From positions 44,739,201 to 44,803,200 of the forward strand of contig OZ034969.1 in the NCBI GenBank assembly GCA_964030785.1: DNA of 64,000 nt. The letters are read 5' to 3'. The notes under the pieces are model-generated. The model was not told the origin of the DNA. It worked only from the letters and a program-made list of their open reading frames with translations, and did no database searches. The translations under genes and the position numbers were made by a program. Numbering within the stretch: the first letter of the stretch is position 1; the number at the start of each line of letters is the position of its first letter. This DNA is from Siderastrea siderea (lineage: Eukaryota; Cnidaria; Anthozoa; Scleractinia; Rhizangiidae). Below are positions 12,584-22,845 of the stretch, in pieces.

Positions 12584-14316
12584 CGCTGTGAGGTGTTCTT
12601 CAACCTTTACATAAGTGATGAGGCAGAATCTGTTTCCGTCACTACTTCAGACAATAGTACCTACAGTCTGGAACGGGTTTCGCCTGAGAACAAACATTGC
12701 TGGATCAGTCGGCACCCTCTCTTTCTGGGCTTTGAACAAGAGACAATTCATTATCATTACTTGGCTAAATTTAAGAAGCACATGTTACAAAGAGCTTACA
12801 GTTATTTAGCTACAAAGGGAGATGTTCATTCCGCCTATTACACGATTTCTGAGACGTCGTTCCGGCAGTTACTGTTAACTACCGAAACCCGTCAATATGA
12901 CATTTTCCGCCTGCGCCATAACAGCCAGGAGCATGACCGGGACATTATTGCTGGTGTTCTCCAATTCGTTGACATGCTATACGGATCCCTTAATGAGAGA
13001 AGTGACCTCAAACAAATTTTCAGTGACAGTGAAAGTGTCTGTTCTGACCTTCCCTGGATTAAAAAGAAAGACAAATCGAAGATCTCACAGTGGCTTAAGA
13101 AAGTGACCAACAGCTGTAACACATGGTATCAAAGTGCTTTTATTTGCTCCATTCTTGGACAGCTGCTGAAGGTAACAGATGAAATTTCCAGTGTTTTGCT
13201 CCCAGAAACTGCTGACAAAGTTCTTGACTCTTTAATTGCTTGCCAATGTGACATAATTCCGCCGAGCAGTGCGCGGTATGTGAAGTCAACTGCAATAACC
13301 CTTTTCAAGGTTTGCCCTTCCAGTGGATACCTCCAATTTTTAAAATACTTTGCAAATTTGTTTGAAGTTAAAGGCTTACTCCACGCCGCAGGGCAATTGC
13401 CAATCACATCTTCAGAAGAGGAGTTCTACAATGGTACAGTTTGCCTTGTACAGTTGCTCGTGCTAAGAGAGGTCGCTGACATAATTAAAATATTGGGTTT
13501 CGTTATAGATCGTTGCCCTAACCTCAGCTGCCTGTGGCAACTTTACCAAGAAGTGTCAGTCCATCTGCCTGATATCACAGATGCCTTGGCAGAAAGATTT
13601 TCATCAACGTTTTGTCATTTGATCTACAGTGGCACAAGGTCAAAAAGGCTTCAACTCTTTCAGCAGAATGTTTGGGAAACGACGCCCCTTGAACTGAGAA
13701 GCGGATTAACTGACTCGTTTGTGGAAGCTTTGGAGCACCAGATAGCACAAGAAACCGCCTTGACCAAACAACAGTGTGCTACGTTAATTGGATACATCTC
13801 TGACAGGCATATCCGTTCTTCAAAACAGTTCGTTTCCCTCATCCTTGGACTTGCAAAGAACAAAAATGAAACAGTTCTTTCATCGCTCGTTACAGTGCTG
13901 AATTCTAGCCAGTTCTTCGACACATGGAAGGCGTGGAGTCACGATTACAGATCAGACGTCTGCAAACGCTTGCTTAAGAATATTCTTAGTTCACATTCAC
14001 GGCCGAAGGTCGTTCGAGTGTTAGAGTCCATCAAGCTAATCGGCGAAACAGGAGCATTGCAGTGTGACCGGGAGGTGCAGTTGGTGTTGGAGAAGTTTGC
14101 AATTGAAGTGCTGCAAAATGTTGGTATTCGAGACATTATGGCTGCATATTTTGACCTCGACCATTCATCACAAATTGTGGAATCTTGTTATTCTTCACTA
14201 CTTAGAAATGCTGTTAAAGAAAATAGCAGGACCGGTGGCGACAAGGCATCGATAATCCAGTTTTTGCTCTCCTACCTTAAAACAAATTCGGCGTCAGTGG
14301 AATTGGAACCTCCAGG
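12584..14316 (+). CDS. RNF213-like protein, N-terminal-region exon
   Basis: This 1733-base exon opens after the acceptor CTTGCCCTTTCAG in phase 0 and ends before GTAGGT at 14317, leaving two bases (GG). The giant exon at 26412 supplies the third base, so the phases agree. It encodes 577 codons of mostly helical sequence. The segment just before the giant exon is continuous with its opening helices (ELEPPG then AHWELLRYLL). By order in the gene it matches the stalk region that precedes the AAA+ core of RNF213. The opening residues (strand-rich, FNLYISDE and TYSLERVSPE) might be the end of a carbohydrate-binding (CBM20-like) fold, which is speculative. The exon does not start with a usable ATG, so the N-terminus lies in exons I could not find, here or upstream of the window. 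Confidence 0.75.
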
Positions 14317-15195
14317 GTAGGTATATGTATCATTATAAAAATTATATAATATTATATTGAGAAGAAAAATTTATTCTACTGACATAGGCACTACAGTTCT
14401 GTTTGGAGAGGGCCAGATGGTCCTCTCTCGTCAGGTTCGTAATACACTGGCTAGCTAGGGTTCCTTATATACGCTGTTCGTTTACACGTTCTTAAGCAGA
14501 TGTTTGCTTGCATGGCAGCATGCGCTCGCCAGTTCATTAAAATAAAATAAAATGAAATAAAATAAATAAATAAATAAATAAATAACTGTTTATTAATCAC
14601 CCTTACAGTTAAGAAACTGAATTACAGGGATAAAAAAAACATTCCTTTTGTTTAGCGAGCCCGCGCCCAGTTTGCATTGAATGAAATATTTTTGTTATAG
14701 ACAGATTAAACCTTTTTGTTTTGTTTGAATAAGGGCTAGCATGGGCACTTATATTTTCCAGCAAAATGTAAACTATGAAATTTGTGCATACTATTTGCTA
14801 TCTAGCGCGCCCTCGTAGAATAGTTGGCTTAAAATATGTTTAGTTTGCACAATAGAGAATAGTCGTCTGGTGTTTTCACTTTTTATTCAGACACAGATTG
14901 AAACCTGTTTCACTACTGTGATTTGCAAATATTGCATTCGATGATTTAAATCACCCAGGTCGATTGCCATTCCACAGAATGAAATATATTCTAGCCATTT
15001 TTATTCGTTTGCACCAACTACACTTGGGTTCGTTACAAGTTCCACAGCCCTTCGTTGATAGAGTATGGTTTGATGTTTTACCTTTGAATTCTTAATGCGA
15101 CTAGTGGTGGCTGTCGCGGCTCTCTCTGCCTGAAGAGCCGCGACAGCGAAGAAATGCTACGGGTAGCGTCCAAGCAAAGGATAAAACTTTATTTT

Positions 15196-15365
15196 ATTTC
15201 ATTTCATTTCATTTCATTTCATTTCATTTCATTTCATTTCATTTCATTTCATTTCATTTCATTTCATTTCATTTCATTTCATTTCATTTCATTTCATTTC
15301 ATTTCATTTCATTTCATTTCATTTCATTTCATTTTATTTTATTTTATTTTATTTTATTTTATTTT
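15196..15365 (+). repeat. (ATTTC)27(ATTTT)7 pentanucleotide array
   Basis: 27 uninterrupted ATTTC units (15196-15330) switch cleanly to seven ATTTT units (15331-15365). There are no point interruptions over 170 bases, so the array is probably young or unstable in length. Confidence 0.97.
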
Positions 15366-16019
15366 ATATATGCCCCGGGAACTCGTATAAGACAAAGTTC
15401 CAACTTAAGATGCATTCAGTGTAAAATTTTATATATCCCTGACTGCCCACGCAAACGTACCCTCTATGACCAATAACTAAACTAAACCCCTTGGCTCTCT
15501 CGCTTACAGTACATCTGCGTACACTTTCCACAAGAAATTCCTGATTTTTGTGAAGTAACAAAAGGGCCCATATTACGATAATAGGTCGAAAAACAAAAGC
15601 TAGCTTGAGTCTACCAGACTTTGAAATAATTAACGGCGCATGGAAAATAGCCCGGATAAGAAGACTACACAAAAGTAGTAATAATTCATGCTGTAGTCGC
15701 GTACCTTTGTCGTTTATTATACATTTAGGAAGGCATTTTCTGTTTAAATACAACCAAGCTTTATGCAGATATTCCTGATGATGTCCACACGGACGTTCTG
15801 TACATATGGCAGAATATAACCGAACCGTCAATAAAAAAGTTCTCAACGAGAACTCTTCTCAACTCTTTTATTAAAATTGAAGTATTATTGTGTCTAGTGG
15901 GAAGTACGAAAACACTTTGGAAAAGCGAAGAAAATTTGATTAGTGCTTCATTAGTTCTTCATATAAATACTTCATATGACGTAACGCGCATAAGGTTCTT
16001 ACCAGGATTCCATTATCTT

Positions 16020-16800
16020 AGCGGAGCCCGCCCGCTAGCGCGTCAGCGGAGCACCATTGCTAAGGAAATTTGGTAACCTATCAAGCCAAGACATTTTGGT
16101 AGTGACATAAAAGCCACGTGACTATCCGTCCGTACGTCCGTCCGTCCGCACCACAGGGTCACCAATATGAAGTGGCGTACACTGGATATAACCCTGTGCT
16201 GAATCCCGTGTTTTTTGGCGCGAAATCGCATGTTGACCCGCGTTGTAGCAAAACAAGCAAAGACAACAAAAGTCAAAAACAAATTTGTTAACGGGAAAAA
16301 AAGTTCTAAAGAATACTCGGTTGTGTTTTTGGTGGAAGGCAAAAAGTTCAATTTAGGCGAAAAAAATTAGGCGATAAAGTTCAGGCGAAAAGTTCAAATT
16401 TGCCTTGTCGGTTCTGTTGCGAACTCGGTCGGCACACCGCTTGAGTTCGCAGCTTTTCGCAGCCGTTTCGACGCCAAATATATCCAGGAAAACACCAGCA
16501 TTTTAATGTTGATAGGCAGCTTGTCACGAAGAAAGAAATAAGTAGTAAAATTAACATCCGAAGGTAACAACAAACGCTCATGGCCTAGTGGACTGGTCGC
16601 CGGCGTGCCGGGCTCGACTCTCAGCGAGGACATGAAATTTTTTCTTTTTTTCTTTCTTTCTTTTTTTAATTTAACGACTTGAACGAGAGTATTTTCACAA
16701 ATTAATAAGTGATAGCAAAAAACAAAAACAAAAAAACAAAAAAAACAAACAAACAAAAAAAGTGGGGGCTCCGCTTTTAGGCTTGGCTAAATCTATATAT
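16020..16800 (+). mobile_element. Dispersed repeat with a tRNA-like segment
   Basis: It starts near GCGGAGCCCGCCCGCTAGCG, contains four tandem CGTCCGTC-type units (16127-16150), a segment related to the window start (16205-16262, opposite orientation), and a tRNA-like block CATGGCCTAGTGGACTGGTC ... GGGCTCGACTC (16580-16622). It ends with homopolymer-rich sequence and GGGGGCTCCGCTTTTAGGC. The layout suggests a SINE-like composite. The exact ends are not determined. Confidence 0.5.
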
Positions 16801-17279
16801 TATGCCTAACATGAAGTGGAGATTGAAGCGTTAGCACAAATATGTTTGGAACGCGTAACCACGTAGATATATAATCGTGAAGACCAATCCTGACAAGTTT
16901 TGGAGATTCGACCAATTGGATTCGAGAAAAGAACGCCAGGGGTAATCAGAACCAATTGAATTCAAGGACGAGAAGATTACAACGAATCTCTGTGCTTTTG
17001 ACCACGAAGAAATTCACTGAGCGAGCAGAAAGAAAACTTTTTCAGCGACTGGGAAGAGAATTTTGTGATTGAATGTTTGCTTTTTCAACCTTTATGATGA
17101 ATTTCTCTAAAATTACTTTTTCAGCATACCACAGTTTTCGAAGTACGAGTCAATCTGGCAGAATAAAAGGCTTTAAAGGATGCCTTCCAGTGTTCCATCT
17201 GTCGGCGCCATGCCAACAGCTGAATGTACACACTTTAATGACTACGCTGCATTCCAAAGCAAATACTAAGCCTCTTTTG

Positions 17280-17400
17280 CGAAGAATCGAGTCCCGTTTG
17301 GGGATTATTGAGCCCCTTTTGGGGAAATATGAGCCCCGTCTGGGGATGATTGAGCCCCCCTTTTAGGGAGAATTGAGGCTTGTTTTGGGGTCATAAAGCC
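17280..17400 (+). repeat. GAGCCCC(N)GGGG small-palindrome cluster
   Basis: Successive units such as GAGCCCCTTTTGGGG and GAGCCCCGTCTGGGG are imperfect tandem copies. Each can form a short G/C stem. The mirrored version is in the other arm near 18675-18715. Confidence 0.7.
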
Positions 17401-17991
17401 CGTGAACGGATTAAATACAAAGCCCCATTTGGGAAATGTATTTCGCATGGCTAGAAAATCTGATGGCACTGAACTGAAAACTCCTTTGATTGACGACACA
17501 TCTGCGGAAGCTGTGGTATATTTATGTAGTCAAAGTCATATTAAGAGTAGTAAAAATGTAAGCGTCGATTTATTAAATTCGACTGATGAGAGCTTGCTGT
17601 CTTCACGTGCGACATCAACTTGTAGACGTTTCAAAATAGCCAAACAAATGAAACGACGTAGTGGGACCGAGAGCCGTCTAGATTGTCGATGGTCCATGAA
17701 AAAAAAAGCTAGAAACAAACTAACGGTTTGGATTAGGAAATCTATTCCTTAATCTTCGAAATTATACAGCTTTGCTGCTGACGATATGTTTTGCTATTTA
17801 CCCTTTCACCCCTAGTAGTGGCCAACGTAAAAATTCAAGAAAAATCCTAAATTTCACTTTTTCAAATCCTACAAAACAAAAAGAACCATGCGAAAGTACT
17901 GCTGAAGAGGATACGTTTGAATGGTCACAACATAGGATTTCATCCACAGACTCAAATGTTAGAAGCACCTAAAATGTCTCCATAACTGACT

Positions 17992-18534
17992 GTGGGAGTG
18001 AAAGGGTTAAGATATCTAAACAGATCCAACAGCTTTTTCATCCACTTTTTTAATCTAAACGGACTCGCTCCAAACAAGGTTTTAAAGAAAAGCAAACTGA
18101 AACTTAACGCTTTGTTATCTAACCAGCATAAAATAAAATCAAGTAGCCATACCAGACGATTTTCTGTGTCAAGAATGAAACTTTTGACTTCAGGTGATAT
18201 TGAATAAAATCCAGGTCCCCAGCAAAATGTCATCACTCAAACTACATTGTCACTAGGCTCCACTATATTGTTAAACTCTCGATTAAGGCAGCTGGGATTG
18301 AGACCCATAGATGTTGGTGGTGCAGGTGACTGTTTCTTTGGAGCTGTTTCTCATCTCTTCTGTGGTGACCCATGTCATCACTTGCATGTAAGACAAGCTG
18401 GCATTAATTATTTGAGACCAAACCCAGGACACTTCATTGAGAGCAGCACCGAGAATTCATGGAATGGATATTTGACTAATATGTCACTGCAAGGTTCATG
18501 GTGTGATGCACTCATTGTTCAAGCAGTTGCATGA
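17992..18534 (+). pseudogene. 2A-like motif plus OTU-like protease frame (broken)
   Basis: One frame runs from 17992 to 18534, interrupted only by TAA at 18205-18207. Around that stop it reads LLTSGDIE, stop, NPGPQQ. This is the D-x-E-x-N-P-G-P core of a 2A ribosome-skipping peptide with the variable x codon now a stop. About 30 codons later comes an OTU (ovarian tumour) cysteine-protease start: GGAGDCFFGAVS with the candidate nucleophile Cys at 18331-18333, then HHLHVRQAGINY, then WNGYLTNMS and GSWCDALIVQAVA. This order (D/G-C block, VR helix, WxxY, WCD, QA) is typical of OTU domains. The frame stops at TGA after QAVA, before any catalytic His, where the right inverted arm begins. The OTU call rests on motif order, and no search was run. 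Confidence 0.6.
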
Positions 18535-19829
18535 CTTTGACCACATAAGTATACCATAGCTTTCACAGATGTGTCATCAATCAAAAGAGTTTTCAGTTCA
18601 GTGGCAGCAGAGTTTCTAGCTATGCAATATACATTTCCCAAATTGGGCTTTGTATTTAATCCCTTCACAGGCTTTATAATCCCCAAAAGGGGCTCAATAA
18701 CCCAAACGGGGCTCGGTTCTTCGCAGAAGAGGCTTAGTACTTGCTTTGGAATGCAGCGTAGTCATCAAAGCGTGTACATTCAGCCGCTGGCGCTCAGAGC
18801 ATTGAAATTCATCATAAAGGTCAAAAAGGCATACGTTCACTCACCAAATTCTCTTCGCAGTCGCTGAAAAAGGTTTCCGCTCGCTCTTTGATGCACCATC
18901 TCGCACTAGACACATGTATTGCATTGCAGACCTATTTTTGAAAATATGAACGGTGGCATAAAACCGGTGTGGTAACAGTTAAAGTACCCTGCGAGCAGAG
19001 GCCCTTCGATCTTCCTAGATAAGTCGGGAAGAGGAAGGGACCTCTGCCAGCCGCCTCGACTTTCCCTGTTGAGCATGCGCTAAATTCAAATGTAACCGAG
19101 CCTGGTCGGCCTCGCTTCAATTAACATGTTTACTGAATGACAGCCGCGTCCACAACAAACTATTCTGACTTCGGTCGTAACATGGGAGATTTGAGGAAAG
19201 CTTTAATTAAACCGTAAGACTGAGAATAATTCTGTTCGAATTTATGTCACAGGTTGAAAACTTATCAGCCTCGAAATATTTTTGCTGATCAAGAAACTAC
19301 GATTTGTCGACTGTCAGCATGTTGTTACAGTCCTGTGATTTAGAATTAGCGAGTCACGGAAAGCTCGCATAGAAATCTTGGTCTTCGAGATATTTATTTT
19401 ATTTTGTCCCTCTTTTTGTCCCTGTCATTCAGAAGTATTTTAGTGTTGAGTCTCTTTTGCCCTCAACATTCTCGGCTTTCATTCAACAAAACGCATTGGT
19501 GTCGAGTTTGTTTCGTATTTAAACATCTCGGCCGTCATGCGGTAAATTATATTTTGTACTGAGACCGTTTCGTCTTCAAAATTACCGGCCGCCAGTCGGC
19601 AAATAATTGTTTCTCTTGCCCTTTGCTTGTCTCGCCGTTGACCAAAATAAATGTCATTTCGCCATACAAATAAGCGTTGAAGTGCACATTCGCGTGGCCC
19701 TTCGCATCGACTCCCGCTCAAACCAGGGTACAGTTAAAGATATCTTTATTTAAAATAATCTGTTAACCCCCCATGAATTTTACAACAACTTTTAAATTGA
19801 AACAAACGTTCTCAATATTACGCAACCCT

Positions 19830-20086
19830 ATTCAGAGATAAAATCAAAGAACAAGATAAATGCCATTTGTGTGGACAAATACAAACTATAAATAACTTGT
19901 TTGTTTCTTGTCCAGACCTTGTACAGACCGTTGGGAACACCTTTAGTTACGGGTGGAATGTCAAAAACCAGCTTAACCTTTTATGCCCTGATATAAAAAT
20001 GCATATTCTCCTTACTGTTCTCCGTACATGTCGTATGGAACAAGAAAGTAGAATTTGTCTAAATATCAAGACATCTTATCCTTGGT
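19830..20086 (+). pseudogene. LINE C-terminal relic (zf-RVT-like)
   Basis: A short frame includes KEQDKCHLCG, TINNLFVSCPDL and a Trp-containing segment (YGWNV). The CxxC ... HxxxxC-type spacing is that of the zinc finger at the C-terminus of L1-type reverse-transcriptase proteins, although the usual His is replaced by Asn. Nothing else of the element is visible. Confidence 0.4.
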
Positions 20087-20550
20087 GATCAATTCCTATA
20101 TTCTCATCACTTGATTGTTTGAACAAGTAGAGTACTTTCATTTTCGTCACTGCTAGGGTTAAAGGGTTATTGTTTGTTGTTTGTGTTTATTAAGCTATTT
20201 GAAATTAACGCAAATTTAAGGGGAAAATTCCTTAGAATAAAGGAAATTAACACGAGAGAGAAGGGAAATTTTCCAAATTAAAGAAATTACTGCGAGGGTG
20301 AATTCTCGTATTCTGTCGAGGAAGAATATGTTGATCATTCCACAGACATTTTGAAAACATACTGAACGTTTCGTTGAGAGAAATTCTGACAGAGGAATAA
20401 ACTGGAGTTATCGTACACAATGTTATAAGTGTGTGTCCAGGAGAAAGAAAGGCAGAACCAGGCAGGAGGTGGTAATACTCAACCGATTTGGCTCAAACTT
20501 GGCACAAAAGTTCAATGTAACGTATTAAAACAACAAGTCAAAATAGCTTA

Positions 20551-21054
20551 CCTTATTGTTACTAATTTTCGCGAGTACTTCACCTTTTGAAAAAAAAAAT
20601 TCGAAAAATCAATACTCGCAAAAAAAGAGAGTACGAAAATTAAACACGCGAAATTAAATACCACATCACAAAAGAAAACAGTACATGAATTTTAAATGCT
20701 TTGAGTCACCGGCTTGTTGGTAACTGTAGTTCTGAATTAACAACTGTTACTCACTGTCCATGAAAATATGCACGTATCTTTCTGGTCTTGTGTTCGTCTA
20801 GCACTCTTTCCCTGATTCACTGTCATCTTCAGCTTGCGTATCAGCCAAAACCACTTTTATTCTGCCTAGTTATTTTGTGAAAATTTCCTTTTTGTGAAGC
20901 GGGGCCCCTCCGATCAGGGTTTGGGAGATAAAAATCGCGAAATTAAATACACTTACGTTCCCTTTTTTCCTGGAATCGTGAAAATTAATACTCGCGAAAT
21001 ATAGCTTTCGAATTTTCGCGAATTAGGTACGCGCGAAAATTTGTAAGAACAAGG
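20551..21054. mobile_element. 504-bp MITE flanked by TA
   Basis: Terminal inverted repeats are CCTTATTGTTACTAATTTTC on the left and its counterpart at GAAAATTTGTAAGAACAAGG on the right. A TA dinucleotide flanks each side (20549-20550 and 21055-21056), as in Tc1/mariner-type insertion. The interior is rich in TCGCGAAA and ACTCGCGA motifs and non-coding. Confidence 0.7.
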
Positions 21055-22217
21055 TATTTTCCCCACGTACCCCCGGCCGAAAAATTGTCTTTTGACAGAA
21101 CTTTAGGCATACCAATTAGCCTAGTTTGGTTGAGTAGTCAGACAAAAAGTTTTAGGAACTGTGAACGAAAATTGCAACATCAAATTGTCATTGACCGAGC
21201 GTGTAACACAGTGTGTTATTGCAATTGGTTGCTATGATTTCGTTACCTCATTCTGCCTGAGATGGTTCGTGCAGCTCAGATCGTAGTCAATTTTTCGCTT
21301 TCAATAATCCGGCGAGTGTTAATTGAGAAAGAATTCTAGGTGTCCAAGAAAAATCAAAATATGATGATTAAGAGCTCAAAGTAAGATACATATCAATAAC
21401 CGATATAGAAAAATAAAAAGCAACAAAATGCAAAAATAAATTACTAGCAGCACGTTCGTAAATAAATGCTCGCAATCATGTTAACAGATTTTAACATTTG
21501 CATCGATTATATTTTTTTTCTTGAGTTATTCACTTCGAACGTCACCTTTTATTGTCCAATGGATTATTTCACTAACTTGAATTGTGTAAGACGCACCCTT
21601 TATAAACAGCCCATATTCTTGCGAGAAAAACAAAACAGGGACAAAACCTGCAGTTAAAAAAACAAATTTCAGTTCCCAAACAGCACAGAAGTTTACATTT
21701 TCAAAATGAGCCACGCATGAGTCGCAAGCGGCAAGTACACCTCTACAAAGTAGCGTAACGCGAACAAATAACAAACATCGCTTACATCTGACGTGCACGT
21801 CCCACTGGGGGGAGTTACTCATTAGAGTTTCGTACGGGGAGGTGGAGGAGGCTAAAACCCTTGCTCCTTAACATACTAATCTTTACCGAAGAAATATGGC
21901 TTCCATGTACCTAGAGAAAAAATATCTTTTATACCTCGGAAATTAGCCAATTATCGCGGGTTTTAGTCGTTCTTAGGCTCCAAGCTTTCGTATATTTCTG
22001 CGTCATGTGTGATTTCTTCCACTATTTTGCAAACATTTTTAGTATTAGACTTAGCTGCTTTCTCTTTCAGTAAAAGATACACTCCGGTGACCCTTCACCA
22101 TATAAACAGTAAATTTCCCTACACTTTCGTATACTGCTAATGCAAAAAGAGCACCCCTTTCGGGCGGAGCCTCCCCCTGAAGTCCACTATAGGGCACATC
22201 CCAGCGAACTCATTTAA

Positions 22218-22841
22218 GGTGGCTCCGTATAGTTTCATGACCACGCGCGCGCTGATGATGCGAGCTGTAGTAATCTGCGCGCGCTCACATAAAATCGTAG
22301 GTTTTTTCCTGATTTTTATGACGTCAGCATAGCCAAAAAAGGCAAAGTTAACAGTAAATTTTCTCGCGTTTCGTTCGGTGAATATTTTTTAAATTTTGCA
22401 CATTTTGAGATACTAACGCTACCTTTCACATATTATTTTTTGGAAAAATTCTGTCAGAGCAATCCAGTTTAATAGTTAAAGTAAGAAATCACGTGATATC
22501 GGTGAATCCGTCTGATCGACCCCATATTTTTTCCCCTGCAAAATGTTAGTCAGAATCATTTTCACAAAATAGGAAAGTTTAAAAAAATTTCACCGAGGGA
22601 AAATAAAAATATTTAAGAAAAAAGACGAATTAATGGCAAATATCTGTCATCTTTTAGTTGCTTTGTTGCCATGACAACGCACTATGCCTAAGAAACAAAA
22701 CCTGAAAAGTAAGGGTAATTATGTTGGTAACCTTACTGGTAAAATTCAGGAACAAAGATTGCAAGACAACAGAACTAGGGCTTCTTTTGCAAGTCTTGCC
22801 AGTTCGTATAGTCACTTTTGTAGAAACTCTAGGGAGCCACC
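22218..22841. mobile_element. TTAA-flanked MITE (624 bp)
   Basis: The ends are GGTGGCTCC and GGAGCCACC, a perfect 9-base inverted pair. TTAA lies on both sides (22214-22217 and 22842-22845), which is the target duplication of piggyBac-like and Kolobok elements. No coding region. The right TTAA is shared with the next element. Confidence 0.75.
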
Positions 22842-22845
22842 TTAA

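Larger units (their letters stand above)
17018..18885. mobile_element. Fold-back element carrying an OTU-like frame
   Basis: Inverted arms lie at about 17018-17540 and 18535-18885. Shared text includes TTTTTCAGCGACTG, GACTACGCTGCATTCCAAAG, AAGCCTCTT and ATTAAATACAAAGCCC. The left arm has about 100 extra bases (17110-17210). Both arms contain a string of GAGCCCC/GGGG half-palindromes. The 1-kb centre holds a 2A-like motif and an OTU-like domain. I found neither a transposase nor a target-site duplication. Confidence 0.65.

Noticed and set aside
14318..14320. TAG stop as the true end of the 12.6-14.3 kb protein
   Set aside because: A donor just before it (14317) restores phase with the giant exon, and the encoded sequence has no C-terminal character.
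3380..15370. CRISPR array
   Set aside because: The only regular repeats are microsatellites and tandem pentamers without unique spacers, and the genome is animal.
15154..15390. 78-codon frame of repeated FHFIS units
   Set aside because: It is a direct translation of the ATTTC array.
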